The notes under the pieces were generated by a model. The model did not search any database, was not told the DNA's origin, and saw nothing but the letters and a program-made list of their open reading frames with translations. 64,000 bases of DNA, taken from positions 1,240,001 through 1,304,000 of the forward strand of contig NZ_CP154261.1 of NCBI RefSeq assembly GCF_039511225.1. The letters are read 5' to 3'. Shown in pieces: positions 53,247-60,416 of this stretch (within the stretch, counting starts at the first letter, position 1; every line of letters begins with the position of its first letter). This DNA is from Sphingobacterium multivorum. Its GTDB lineage: Bacteria; Bacteroidota; Bacteroidia; Sphingobacteriales; Sphingobacteriaceae. Both the position numbers and the translations under genes were made by a program.

Positions 53247-54008
53247 TTATAAACTGGATAAAACTTCTCTCTTTTTACTCTCGTATTCCTCTTGGGTAAT
53301 CAATTGTTTGTCGAAGAGTGTTTTTAATTTTTTGAGCTTTAAGGTAATCTCATCATCTTCCTCTTCTTTGGCGGGAGCGGGTGGGACGATAGGGGCTGCC
53401 GAAACGGGAGGAACAGTAGGGGGTGATCCGGTCGGTTGCTGTGCCTGAATTGACGCCGGTGGAGTTTGCTGGCCCGATACGTAGGACTGTGGTGCCGACG
53501 GAGCAGGCGCTTTAACTGCTGGCTGAACCGCTGTATTACTTTCTTGTCGCTCGATGATCACTTCCTTTGCAACTGTTGGAGCAATGACTATTTTTTCTTT
53601 TTCGGCGGCCAGTTCGGCTTTTTTATAATTTTCAAGTGCAGCTTTAATATATTGATAAAGCTTTCTTGCTTGAACTTTCGGGATATAATCTATGCTCAGA
53701 TTTTCTCCTGTAAAAGGGATAACGGTCACTTTTGAACCAAATATCTCCTCTTTGAAGGCGATATCCTTGATGTCTTGCCAGCCAAAGATTTCAAAATCAG
53801 TCGCCAAGCCCAGTTTGGTAAATTCGCACATAAAAATGCGTTTATTACTAATCGTGATACTATCCGGTAAAATGGTTACAGCAGGTTTCTTTTGAACTGC
53901 AATATAATCTATTTTTTCTCCTGGAGTAAGCATATCTTGGACTTTAGTCACCAATTTTTCAATGATTTTTATGTCCTGCCCATCCTGTGCAAATTGTTCC
54001 ATGTTCAT
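53247..54008 (-). CDS. Bacterial PH-like and SHOCT domain protein
   Basis: A 253-residue cytoplasmic protein. Residues about 12-130 look like the PH-like fold of YvbH-type proteins (LTPGEKIDYIAVQKKP, SITISNKRIFMCEFTKLG, DFEIFGWQDIKDIAFKEEIFGSKVTVI), residues about 150-215 are Pro/Gln/Ala-rich linker, and the last 35 (ITLKLKKLKTLFDKQLITQEEYESKKREVLSSL) form a SHOCT motif typical at C-termini. Function unknown. It lies between rsmI and lnt in one operon; start could be ATG 54008 or 54002. Confidence 0.78.
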   Translation of the reverse strand: MNMEQFAQDGQDIKIIEKLVTKVQDMLTPGEKIDYIAVQKKPAVTILPDSITISNKRIFMCEFTKLGLATDFEIFGWQDIKDIAFKEEIFGSKVTVIPFTGENLSIDYIPKVQARKLYQYIKAALENYKKAELAAEKEKIVIAPTVAKEVIIERQESNTAVQPAVKAPAPSAPQSYVSGQQTPPASIQAQQPTGSPPTVPPVSAAPIVPPAPAKEEEDDEITLKLKKLKTLFDKQLITQEEYESKKREVLSSL

Positions 54009-54044
54009 GTCAAATACTTTTTAATACCTAAAGATTGTCAAAAT

Positions 54045-54710
54045 TTATTCCAATCCTGCTACACAAAATACAAATTCTCCTTTAATCGGATTGTTTTCAA
54101 AGTGTAATTTTAAATCAGTTAATGTCCCGCGAACATTTTCTTCATAAAGTTTGCTTAGTTCTCGCGATATCGAAGCTTGTCTTTCAGCTCCAAAAACGGT
54201 GATAAATTCTTCGATGGTTTTGAGAATACGATGTGGCGACTCGTAGAAGATCATCGTTCTTTTTTCTTCTGCCAAAGCTTTTAAGCGTGTTTGTCTCCCT
54301 TTTTTTACGGGTAGAAAGCCTTCAAAGCAAAAACGGTCGTTGGGAAGCCCCGAATTGACAAGCGCGGGTACGAATGCTGTTGCGCCTGGTAAGCACTGCA
54401 CTTCGAGTCCTTCTTTGATCGCCTCACGTACCAATAAAAAACCCGGATCTGAGATCGCCGGTGTCCCTGCGTCCGAAATCAATGCAATGTTTTGCCCTTC
54501 TTTCAAGAATTTAATGATTTCTGATACCGCTTTATGTTCATTGTGCTGATGATGCGCAAATACTTTTTTGTCGATTCCAAAATGCTTCAAAAGCGGAGCG
54601 CTGGTCCTTGTGTCCTCTGCCAAGATGAGGTCCACTTCTTTCAGGACATTGATCGCACGGAACGTCATGTCCTCCAGATTGCCAATAGGTGTTGGAACTA
54701 AATATAACAT
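54045..54710 (-). CDS. rsmI: 16S rRNA C1402 2'-O-methyltransferase RsmI
   Basis: Tetrapyrrole-methylase-fold enzyme methylating the ribose of C1402 in the decoding centre. MLYLVPTPIGNLEDMTFRAI starts the protein, AEDTRTSAPLLKHF follows, and SDAGTPAISDPGFLLV with PGATAFVPALVNSGLPNDRFCFEGFLP are diagnostic. The 221-residue product begins at ATG 54710; an in-frame TTG two codons earlier lies within the promoter box. First gene of rsmI-SHOCT-lnt. Confidence 0.95.
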   Translation of the reverse strand: MLYLVPTPIGNLEDMTFRAINVLKEVDLILAEDTRTSAPLLKHFGIDKKVFAHHQHNEHKAVSEIIKFLKEGQNIALISDAGTPAISDPGFLLVREAIKEGLEVQCLPGATAFVPALVNSGLPNDRFCFEGFLPVKKGRQTRLKALAEEKRTMIFYESPHRILKTIEEFITVFGAERQASISRELSKLYEENVRGTLTDLKLHFENNPIKGEFVFCVAGLE

Positions 54711-54713
54711 GGT

Positions 54714-54721
54714 CAAAGTTA
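54714..54721 (-). promoter_or_regulatory. Promoter -7 box immediately before the rsmI start
   Basis: TAACTTTG on the - strand followed by ACC and the ATG at 54710; predicted leaderless mRNA. No -33 TTG at 20 bp. Confidence 0.55.
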
Positions 54722-54821
54722 AGTTTTTTTTACTATATAATATGCGCTAAAACATTCTGTGCTTTTTGGAGTTTTATTTTAAAGATTATGGTAAACTCCA
54801 TCACTTTATTTTAAATAAATT

Positions 54822-55895
54822 ATGCAATACATTGAAAAAATACAGGCACATCTAGGTGCTGAAGCGAGTTATTTGTTAGAATTTGATCAACCCGCAGTTT
54901 CCAAAACAATGCTTCATCTTCCACAAGCCGCATTTATTGACCAAGTATACAGTTCGAGTGACCGTAGTCCTCAGGTTTTACGGAGTTTAGGGCAGCTTTT
55001 TGGAACGGGTCGATTAGCCAATACCGGGTATCTTTCGATATTGCCTGTTGATCAGGGAATCGAACACAGTGCAGGAGCTTCTTTTGCGCCAAATCCACAG
55101 TATTTTGATCCAGAAAATATTGTCAAACTGGCTCTGGAGGGAAATTGTAATGCTGTGGCTTCTACTTTTGGTGTTTTGGGCGCTGTTGCCCGAAAGTATG
55201 CACATAAGATTCCGTTTTTGGTAAAAATAAATCATAATGAACTATTGACCTATCCTAATCGAGCCGATCAAATCTTGTACGGAACAATTCGCGAAGCCTG
55301 GAACATGGGGGCTCTTGCGGTAGGAGCAACGATTTACTTTGGGTCTGAGGAATCCGACCGTCAGATTATAGAGGTGGCAAAAGCATTTGAAGAAGCGCAT
55401 TCCTTAGGGATGGCAACAGTATTGTGGTGTTACCTGCGCAACTCTGCTTTTAAAGAGGGTGATAAAGACTATCATTTAGCAGCGGATCTGACAGGGCAGG
55501 CCAATCATTTGGGCGTAACGATCAAAGCGGATATTATTAAACAAAAACTACCCGAATTGAATGGCGGCTTTAAAGCACTGAATATGGGTAAAAGTAGTTA
55601 TGGAAAGCTGGATGAACGCATGTATACCGAGCTTTCTTCCGATCATCCTATTGATCTGTGCCGCTACCAGGTACTCAATTGCTTTGCCGGTAGGGCAGGC
55701 TTGATCAATTCTGGCGGGGCTTCGGGGCAGAATGACATACAAGAAGCTGTAAAAACAGCGGTTATCAACAAGCGGGCAGGTGGAACAGGTTTGATCTCCG
55801 GCCGTAAGGCTTTTCAAAAACCAATGAATGAAGGTGTTGCATTATTACATGCTATTCAGGATGTTTATTTATGCGACGAAGTAAGCATAGCTTAG
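54822..55895 (+). CDS. fbaB: Class I fructose-bisphosphate aldolase (FbaB type)
   Basis: Schiff-base aldolase cleaving fructose 1,6-bisphosphate. It matches E. coli FbaB closely along its length: [31 protein letters not shown] near 62-92, [17 protein letters not shown] near 128, [15 protein letters not shown] near 165, and [41 protein letters not shown] near 288-330. 357 residues. It is a single gene ending in a terminator; it is the last chromosomal gene before the integrated element. Confidence 0.95.
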   Translation: MQYIEKIQAHLGAEASYLLEFDQPAVSKTMLHLPQAAFIDQVYSSSDRSPQVLRSLGQLFGTGRLANTGYLSILPVDQGIEHSAGASFAPNPQYFDPENIVKLALEGNCNAVASTFGVLGAVARKYAHKIPFLVKINHNELLTYPNRADQILYGTIREAWNMGALAVGATIYFGSEESDRQIIEVAKAFEEAHSLGMATVLWCYLRNSAFKEGDKDYHLAADLTGQANHLGVTIKADIIKQKLPELNGGFKALNMGKSSYGKLDERMYTELSSDHPIDLCRYQVLNCFAGRAGLINSGGASGQNDIQEAVKTAVINKRAGGTGLISGRKAFQKPMNEGVALLHAIQDVYLCDEVSIA

Positions 55896-55964
55896 CAAAT
55901 GCGCGACTCCTGAGTTCATCAGGTTGAGTCTCAGCATAGGGTTTGCAAGTATAAATCAAATTGT

Positions 55965-56006
55965 AGAGCGTATCGATTATGCATTTAATCGATACGCTCT
56001 TTCTTT
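55965..56006 (+). terminator. Terminator after fbaB
   Basis: AGAGCGTATCGATT / AATCGATACGCTCT perfect 14-bp stem (55965-55978, 55987-56000) and T-rich tail. A second hairpin without T run (TCCATTGAAG / CTTCAATGGA) is at 56031-56056. Confidence 0.85.
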
Positions 56007-56144
56007 GGATAAGGGTTTGTAAAGATCTATTCCATTGAAGACAGACCTTCAATGGATTGATGAATGTTAACCGGGTGCGATGGAAATAGCGCGCCGTAAA
56101 GCAGTCAAAAAGCCTTTTGGATAGTGGTATAGGAATAAAATAGC

Positions 56145-56175
56145 TTGTAAATAAAGGCAAATTTATCTAAGTTTG
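56145..56175 (+). promoter_or_regulatory. Orphan consensus promoter at the chromosome/element junction
   Basis: TTG at 56145-56147, 20-bp spacer, TAAGTTTG at 56168-56175. The stretch 56157-56176 is identical to the BFN gene promoter. The only downstream frame before the integrase is a 17-codon one at 56202, so the gene it once served seems displaced or missing. Confidence 0.75.
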
Positions 56176-56201
56176 TTCACTATTTTAAATAACACATTAT
56201 T

Positions 56202-56255
56202 ATGTTGCAATTAGAATATAATATTAAAATATTTTTTTCGATTGTAGCATTTTAA
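56202..56255 (+). CDS. Possible 17-residue peptide or gene remnant
   Basis: A 17-codon frame 26 bp after the orphan promoter encodes a hydrophobic peptide (MLQLEYNIKIFFSIVAF). It could be a real microprotein, the interrupted start of a gene cut by integration of the element, or chance in AT-rich DNA. Nothing else supports it. Confidence 0.2.
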   Translation: MLQLEYNIKIFFSIVAF

Positions 56256-56332
56256 GAGGGGTAAGCCACTTTTTGACCTAATAAATACCATTCTAAATAA
56301 CAAGATACACCTAACCTTACGTGCGTGTTTTG

Positions 56333-56340
56333 TATATTTG
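56333..56340 (+). promoter_or_regulatory. Promoter -7 box of the integrase gene
   Basis: TATATTTG, 20 nt before the ATG at 56361. Just after it GTATTACA occurs twice at an 11-bp interval (56340 and 56351). It excludes an in-frame GTG at 56325 as start. Confidence 0.5.
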
Positions 56341-56360
56341 TATTACAGCAGTATTACAAA

Positions 56361-57515
56361 ATGGCCACAATCGCATATAAAATTTTCGAGCATCATTTCA
56401 AGGAAGACGGAACAGTAAATATCAAGTTCAGGATCACTCACAAGCGGAAACAGGTGTATTCTCAATCACCATATTTCGTATCCAGGAAGCAGTTAAAAAA
56501 AGATTTATCTATTAAGGACACCAATATTTTAGATAATATATATGCTGATATCATAAAATACAGGGAAAAGCTCAATAAAATAGGCGCTAGGGCTGATTCA
56601 ATGACAGCGCATGAGCTTATGGAGTATTTGATAAATTCTAAGGATGCTGGATCTTTTGATGAAATTGATTTTGTAACAGAAGCTGAATTCATCATAAATG
56701 AGATTGATGTAACAAGCACTAAGTATAATTTTACTGCTGCCCTTAATACTCTGAAAGCTTTCATTAAGAAAGATAGTTTGCCTATTAAAGATTTTAATGC
56801 AGGACTTCTTCGGGGCTTGGAGACCTATATGGTAAAAAGTGAGCTAAAGAAAAATACAGTTAATGCTTACATGTCTTTTCTTAAAAGCATGTTCAACAGT
56901 ATAAAGAGAAAATACAACACAGAGTTCCAAACTGTAATAACACACAGCCCTTTTGATTTTTATGATATCCCCAAAGCAGCTCCGGTCCGTAAGAAAGGAC
57001 AGGATATGTCCATCGAGCAGTTAAAGGAATTCCGGGATAAGGAACTTGTAGGAACAAAGAAACTATTTCGGGATGTATTCTTCCTATCGTTTTACATGTG
57101 TGGCATGAATGCAAAGGATATATTCCATCATGATTGGAAGATTGTGAATGGCCGTATAAGTTACGAGAGAGCTAAGACCAGGAACAAGCGAAAGGATAAC
57201 GCATACATCAGTGTGCATGTTCCGGATGAAGCAAAGAAACTGTTGGTTGATCTAGTACCGAAAATGAAAACCTATAAGAATTTTTCATCATTTACATTGA
57301 GCATGTTCGTTGGTGCTAAGGACCTTGATATTACTTTCTACCATGCACGGCATATTTTTGCCACACTAGCGCATAACAAATTCGGGCATTCAGTTGGCAA
57401 TATTGAAATGGCTTTGAATAATGGAGGTAGTAGGATAGGACACGTTTACATAGATTCGGACTGGAGTCTTGTGGATCGCATCCAGTCCGATGTGATTTCG
57501 CTGCTGAGGGATTAA
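56361..57515 (+). CDS. Tyrosine recombinase / integrase
   Basis: A 384-residue site-specific recombinase of the Bacteroidota type: N-terminal arm-binding domain (about 1-90, YKIFEHHFKEDGTVNIKFRITHKRKQVYS), core-binding SAM-like domain (about 95-200) and catalytic domain (205-384). FYHARHIFATLAHNKFGHS carries the box II arginine, with Tyr in place of the leading His as in many relatives, and HVYIDSDW the nucleophilic tyrosine near 366. The usual first arginine is not obvious in SFYMCGMNAKDIF. It would integrate and, with a partner, excise the element. Confidence 0.9.
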   Translation: MATIAYKIFEHHFKEDGTVNIKFRITHKRKQVYSQSPYFVSRKQLKKDLSIKDTNILDNIYADIIKYREKLNKIGARADSMTAHELMEYLINSKDAGSFDEIDFVTEAEFIINEIDVTSTKYNFTAALNTLKAFIKKDSLPIKDFNAGLLRGLETYMVKSELKKNTVNAYMSFLKSMFNSIKRKYNTEFQTVITHSPFDFYDIPKAAPVRKKGQDMSIEQLKEFRDKELVGTKKLFRDVFFLSFYMCGMNAKDIFHHDWKIVNGRISYERAKTRNKRKDNAYISVHVPDEAKKLLVDLVPKMKTYKNFSSFTLSMFVGAKDLDITFYHARHIFATLAHNKFGHSVGNIEMALNNGGSRIGHVYIDSDWSLVDRIQSDVISLLRD

Positions 57516-57519
57516 GGAT

Positions 57520-57768
57520 TTACTCTTCGCCGGTCAATACCCAGTCGATAGAAACACCATATGTTTTCTTGATGTGTATAAGGTATTCGATAGTTGGCTG
57601 TCTGCGGCCACTTTCATACCAGTACACATGTTTGTATTTGAATTGTTCGCCTACTTCCTCCTGTTTGAGTCCTTTTTCGATTCTCCAGGATTTGAGTCTA
57701 GCGCCAATTTCTTCATATGGTCTATCGATTTCTGTGTTTGCGTTCTTTGATTTGTCCTTAAGCGCCAT
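57520..57768 (-). CDS. XRE-family helix-turn-helix regulator
   Basis: An 82-residue DNA-binding protein with an HTH at about 20-75 (IGARLKSWRIEKGLKQEEVGEQFKYKHVYWYESGRRQPTIEYLIHIKKTYGVSIDWVLTGEE), the same layout as the N-terminus of phage repressors. It is the last of four closely spaced genes reading away from the operator region, and converges on the integrase gene with a 4-bp gap. It may control integrase or excision; this is inferred from position. Confidence 0.82.
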   Translation of the reverse strand: MALKDKSKNANTEIDRPYEEIGARLKSWRIEKGLKQEEVGEQFKYKHVYWYESGRRQPTIEYLIHIKKTYGVSIDWVLTGEE

Positions 57769-57772
57769 GTAT

Positions 57773-58150
57773 TTATTGTTTTGTATCTTCCTCTGTTATT
57801 TTGTAGTTTATTTCCAATTTGAGTGAGCTCTCGCTTTCTGCGATCTTAACCAGTTTATTGTTTACCATTAATAGAATGCCAAATTTTCCTGTTCCACTGG
57901 TTGATGTTCTACTTAGAGTTGCTTTTATTTCATCGCCAATTTTTAAATCTTTTTTTACTGTATATTCTTGATACTCGTTAGAAAAACCACCATTTACACC
58001 ATTTATACTATATGTGCCAGTAGTGTTATGGGTGCCAGTTAGATAAGTCAATTCTACCTTTACTTTTTTCGTATTATCCTCAACCTGAGTATCGCTCTTG
58101 CTACATGAAAAACTTGTTATAGCGATTATTATTAATAATAGGTACTTCAT
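57773..58150 (-). CDS. Element-encoded lipoprotein of unknown function
   Basis: A 125-residue protein with a clear lipobox (LLIIIAITSFSC, C16). The mature part is short, beta-rich in appearance (VKVELTYLTGTHNTTGTYSINGVNGGF, KIGDEIKATLSRTSTSGTGKFGILLMVNN) and may be a small Ig-like or lipocalin-like sandwich; no family recognised. It lies 4 bp before the XRE gene and 21 bp after the secreted-protein gene in the repressor operon, so it is expected to be made in the lysogen and exported to the envelope. Confidence 0.78.
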   Translation of the reverse strand: MKYLLLIIIAITSFSCSKSDTQVEDNTKKVKVELTYLTGTHNTTGTYSINGVNGGFSNEYQEYTVKKDLKIGDEIKATLSRTSTSGTGKFGILLMVNNKLVKIAESESSLKLEINYKITEEDTKQ

Positions 58151-58171
58151 AATTTAAATTTTGTTAGGTTA

Positions 58172-58807
58172 CTATAAATCTTCAATTTTTTTCTCGTTTT
58201 GTTTTAATATAACATCGTTAATTCTTTTGTCATCTTGAAAGACAAGTACTACTGACATATTTGAAGTTATTTTTAAACTTATAATATTTCCTTCTGTATC
58301 TAAACCATTAATTTGTTCATGCCAATATGAAGAAAATTTAGCCTTTCCTACTTCAATTGCAGTCAAATAATGTCCATCTCCTTTCTCATATGGATAATCG
58401 TACAATTCATATGATTTAGCAAGTCCATACTTTAATGAAACATCATTTTTTACATCATTATAAAGATCTAGTATTTTTGCCTCTAAATCTGGAACAAATA
58501 TCGCTACGCCCTCATAAAGAGAATTATTTACAAACTTCAGAATTAGAATAGCATCTCTTCCAAGATATCTGTTTTTCTTAAAAAGAATATAGTCAGTTGA
58601 TTCTTCATCAATTACCCATCCTTTTTTTTTCATTATATCTTTGCTTGATATTTTACTTGTTCCAAATAAAATACCATAGAAACCATCAATTTTAATATTG
58701 ACGCTTTTATCAGTGGTTGGACTTATTTTTGATGGCAATTTTATTGTTTGACTTGAAACCATTTTAAATGCCATAAATGAACAAAGAACGAATAAAAATA
58801 CTTTCAT
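58172..58807 (-). CDS. Element-encoded secreted protein of unknown function
   Basis: A 211-residue exported protein: signal peptide MKVFLFVLCSFMAFKMVSSQ, then a mixed alpha/beta body (IDGFYGILFGTSKISSKDIMKKKGWVID, YLGRDAILILKFVNNSLYEGVAIFVPDLEAKILDLYNDVKNDVSLKYG). The pattern of a compact domain followed by a helix near 105-125 is not tied to any known family. It starts 2 bp after the repressor gene stop. Codon use is AT-rich compared with the chromosome left of the integrase. Confidence 0.75.
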   Translation of the reverse strand: MKVFLFVLCSFMAFKMVSSQTIKLPSKISPTTDKSVNIKIDGFYGILFGTSKISSKDIMKKKGWVIDEESTDYILFKKNRYLGRDAILILKFVNNSLYEGVAIFVPDLEAKILDLYNDVKNDVSLKYGLAKSYELYDYPYEKGDGHYLTAIEVGKAKFSSYWHEQINGLDTEGNIISLKITSNMSVVLVFQDDKRINDVILKQNEKKIEDL

Positions 58808-58809
58808 AA

Positions 58810-59511
58810 TTATTTACTGTTTATATCTGGTATTGGTGGTCTCATAGAGACTATTTTTCTATAGACGAATATTTGCATAATTTCATCAAATGGTACGTTG
58901 TAATCAGGGTAATTCTCATTATAAGATCTACATCTAACGTACTCATGTTCAATATTATGTTCAACTATTTGTTTTAGGACATTTCCTTCCCTTGAGCATA
59001 TTACAAATAAATTATTCCTTATTGGTAATTTATCACTCAATGATTGTTCTAATTCTTTTACTAGGACTTCAGTTCCATTAGGAATAGAATAATTTGTCCC
59101 ATTGTCCATAGAATCCCCATCCACACGGACAACTAAATAATTCCCTTTTTCGAATTCTTTAGGTACTAATCTTTTCTTTTTTTCAGGTAATAAATTCACG
59201 TCACATCCTCCCATATAGCCAGCTGATACAGACAGGTCAACATATTCAACCATCATGTAGTCGTCGTAAGGAACTGGTGTTATTTCGTTTTTAAATGAAT
59301 TTAATTTCATTTCTCCTTCTCCAGTTTCTAGCCAATTGATATTTATATCAAATATTGATTTTAACATTAATTTGACTGGATCTGTTATGGTATTTCCATC
59401 TTTTTCCATGTGTGAAATACTATTTTGTTTCACACCTATTTGCTTTGCAAACTCGCCTTGTGTCAATCCAAGCGATTTTCTGATAAATTTAAACCTCTGA
59501 TTTATAGACAT
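58810..59511 (-). CDS. Phage CI/LexA-type repressor with S24 peptidase domain
   Basis: A 233-residue lysogeny repressor. Residues 1-65 form an XRE HTH (FKFIRKSLGLTQGEFAKQIGVKQNSISHME); residues about 90-225 are a peptidase S24 domain with Ser134 in VDGDSMDNG and Lys180 in EGNVLKQIVEH as the catalytic pair, and an AG cleavage site near 97-98 (SVSAGYMGG). RecA-stimulated self-cleavage, and thus induction by DNA damage, is expected from family knowledge. It reads leftward from the operator region and heads a four-gene operon. Confidence 0.92.
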   Translation of the reverse strand: MSINQRFKFIRKSLGLTQGEFAKQIGVKQNSISHMEKDGNTITDPVKLMLKSIFDININWLETGEGEMKLNSFKNEITPVPYDDYMMVEYVDLSVSAGYMGGCDVNLLPEKKKRLVPKEFEKGNYLVVRVDGDSMDNGTNYSIPNGTEVLVKELEQSLSDKLPIRNNLFVICSREGNVLKQIVEHNIEHEYVRCRSYNENYPDYNVPFDEIMQIFVYRKIVSMRPPIPDINSK

Positions 59512-59524
59512 TTAATTAATATGT

Positions 59525-59577
59525 ATATCAATTATTGATATTTCACTTGGATATAATATCAATAATTGATATGTTTG
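59525..59577. promoter_or_regulatory. Twin repressor operators and rightward early promoter
   Basis: Two perfect 17-bp palindromes ATATCAAT-N-ATTGATAT lie at 59525-59541 and 59556-59572, centres 31 bp apart. The rightward promoter TTG (59547-59549)-N20-TATGTTTG (59570-59577) has operator 2 in its spacer, overlapping the -7 box, so bound repressor would block it. Operator 1 lies 14 bp before the repressor start and would control the leftward transcript. A weaker palindrome AATTATT-CAT-AATAATT is at 59604-59620. Confidence 0.85.
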
Positions 59578-59630
59578 TATAACTGTTCACCACAATAATA
59601 CATAATTATTCATAATAATTCATTACGGTT

Positions 59631-59840
59631 ATGGAAAAACAAATCCCTAAGACAAAAAGATCAGAAATCAGTGACAAGCTAGAAGCAATAGCCTTGTCTG
59701 ATAGTGACACTTTCGATTTATCTGATAGGACAGCTGTACAACAGGTTGCAGGTGAATTGAAGCGTTACAAAGGTTTCGAATTTATTACTTCTAAAAAAGG
59801 TCAGCCAGCGGGCACATTTGCCGTATGGCGCGTGAAATAA
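59631..59840 (+). CDS. Small early protein of unknown function (Cro position)
   Basis: A 69-residue protein, first on the rightward transcript, where phages often carry cro. MEKQIPKTKRSEISDKLEAIALSDSDTFDLSDRTAVQQVAGELKRY suggests helices but no HTH was recognised with confidence; the C-terminus FITSKKGQPAGTFAVWRVK looks beta. It may be a hypothetical early gene rather than a true Cro. Confidence 0.65.
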   Translation: MEKQIPKTKRSEISDKLEAIALSDSDTFDLSDRTAVQQVAGELKRYKGFEFITSKKGQPAGTFAVWRVK

Positions 59841-59856
59841 CAAGTCAGATTATCAA

Positions 59857-59868
59857 TAACCACAAAAA
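59857..59868 (+). repeat. TAACCACAAARA motif, copy 1
   Basis: TAACCACAAAAA ends 6 nt before the ATG at 59875. One of five copies on the + strand of the early region; the others are at 60401, 63005, 63220 and 63277. Confidence 0.6.
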
Positions 59869-59874
59869 GATAAC

Positions 59875-60171
59875 ATGAAAGTTTACGAAATAAATCAATA
59901 TGACTTAGCCGACATGATGGCCAAGTCTGCTGAGCTGGGAGGACAGCAGGCATTGATTAATGCCGGATTGGTCAGTCCCACTATAAGCAGGCCACAGGCA
60001 ATTCGTATACACACTAGGGAGCGGATAGAGTTTTTGGAGAAAACGGGTTTATTGACCAGGATCCAAAAGGGACATAAGGCAGTGTACCACTTTGATGTTA
60101 TGCAGTTGAACAAAGCATTATTATCAGAACAAAGGAACTTATATGTCACAGCAAAAGAACGCAGGGCCTAG
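59875..60171 (+). CDS. Early-region protein of unknown function
   Basis: Not recognised. 98 residues: an N-terminal helical part (MKVYEINQYDLADMMAKSAELGGQQALINAGL), then a basic segment ISRPQAIRIHTRERIEFLEKTGLLTRIQKGHKAVYHFDVMQLNKAL that reads like a winged-helix or MerR-like DNA-binding region. A role as an early regulator is possible. Its 3' end overlaps the next gene by 29 bp. Confidence 0.65.
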   Translation: MKVYEINQYDLADMMAKSAELGGQQALINAGLVSPTISRPQAIRIHTRERIEFLEKTGLLTRIQKGHKAVYHFDVMQLNKALLSEQRNLYVTAKERRA

Positions 60172-60352
60172 AATACAATCTTCGGTTTATCCTGATGACT
60201 GGAACCCCAAAAGCACAGAGAGTATTAACAAATGGTTTAACCACATTAGTAAAAACAGTTATGAGAATCTTTTTATTAAAACACCCATTCGGCAGAGAAC
60301 TAATCTTCAAGGTAGGCAAAACAACTTTCGAGTTGGATCGATCACGGTTTGA
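60143..60352 (+). CDS. Small early-region protein, possibly frameshifted
   Basis: Frame of 69 codons starting within the end of the preceding gene. The first ~41 residues (MSQQKNAGPRIQSSVYPDDW, then NPKSTESINKWFNHISKNSYE) look like a natural protein, whereas the rest (IKTPIRQRTNLQGRQNN) is basic and irregular, and the more natural sequence continues in another frame from 60261. Either two overlapping genes or one gene with a frameshift is possible. Confidence 0.45.
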   Translation: MSQQKNAGPRIQSSVYPDDWNPKSTESINKWFNHISKNSYENLFIKTPIRQRTNLQGRQNNFRVGSITV

Positions 60353-60395
60353 GATCGTGAAAAAGGGTAAAGTAGTGTTATCAATTAATTTTTAG
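60261..60395 (+). CDS. 44-residue protein overlapping the preceding frame
   Basis: ATG at 60261 opens MRIFLLKHPFGRELIFKVGK, followed by TTFELDRSRFEIVKKGKVVLSINF: alternating hydrophobic beta-like pattern, good codon use, ending 21 bp before the RecT-like gene. It overlaps the frame at 60143 in a different phase by 92 bp. Confidence 0.45.
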   Translation: MRIFLLKHPFGRELIFKVGKTTFELDRSRFEIVKKGKVVLSINF

Positions 60396-60400
60396 AAAAG

Positions 60401-60412
60401 TAACCACAAAGA
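60401..60412 (+). repeat. TAACCACAAAGA motif, copy 2
   Basis: Exact motif ending 4 nt before the ATG at 60417. Confidence 0.6.
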
Positions 60413-60416
60413 GTAT

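Noticed and set aside
55852..56160. 102-codon frame on the - strand after fbaB
   Set aside because: It runs through two hairpins including the fbaB terminator and into the orphan promoter region, has no plausible composition or start context, and overlaps the fbaB end.
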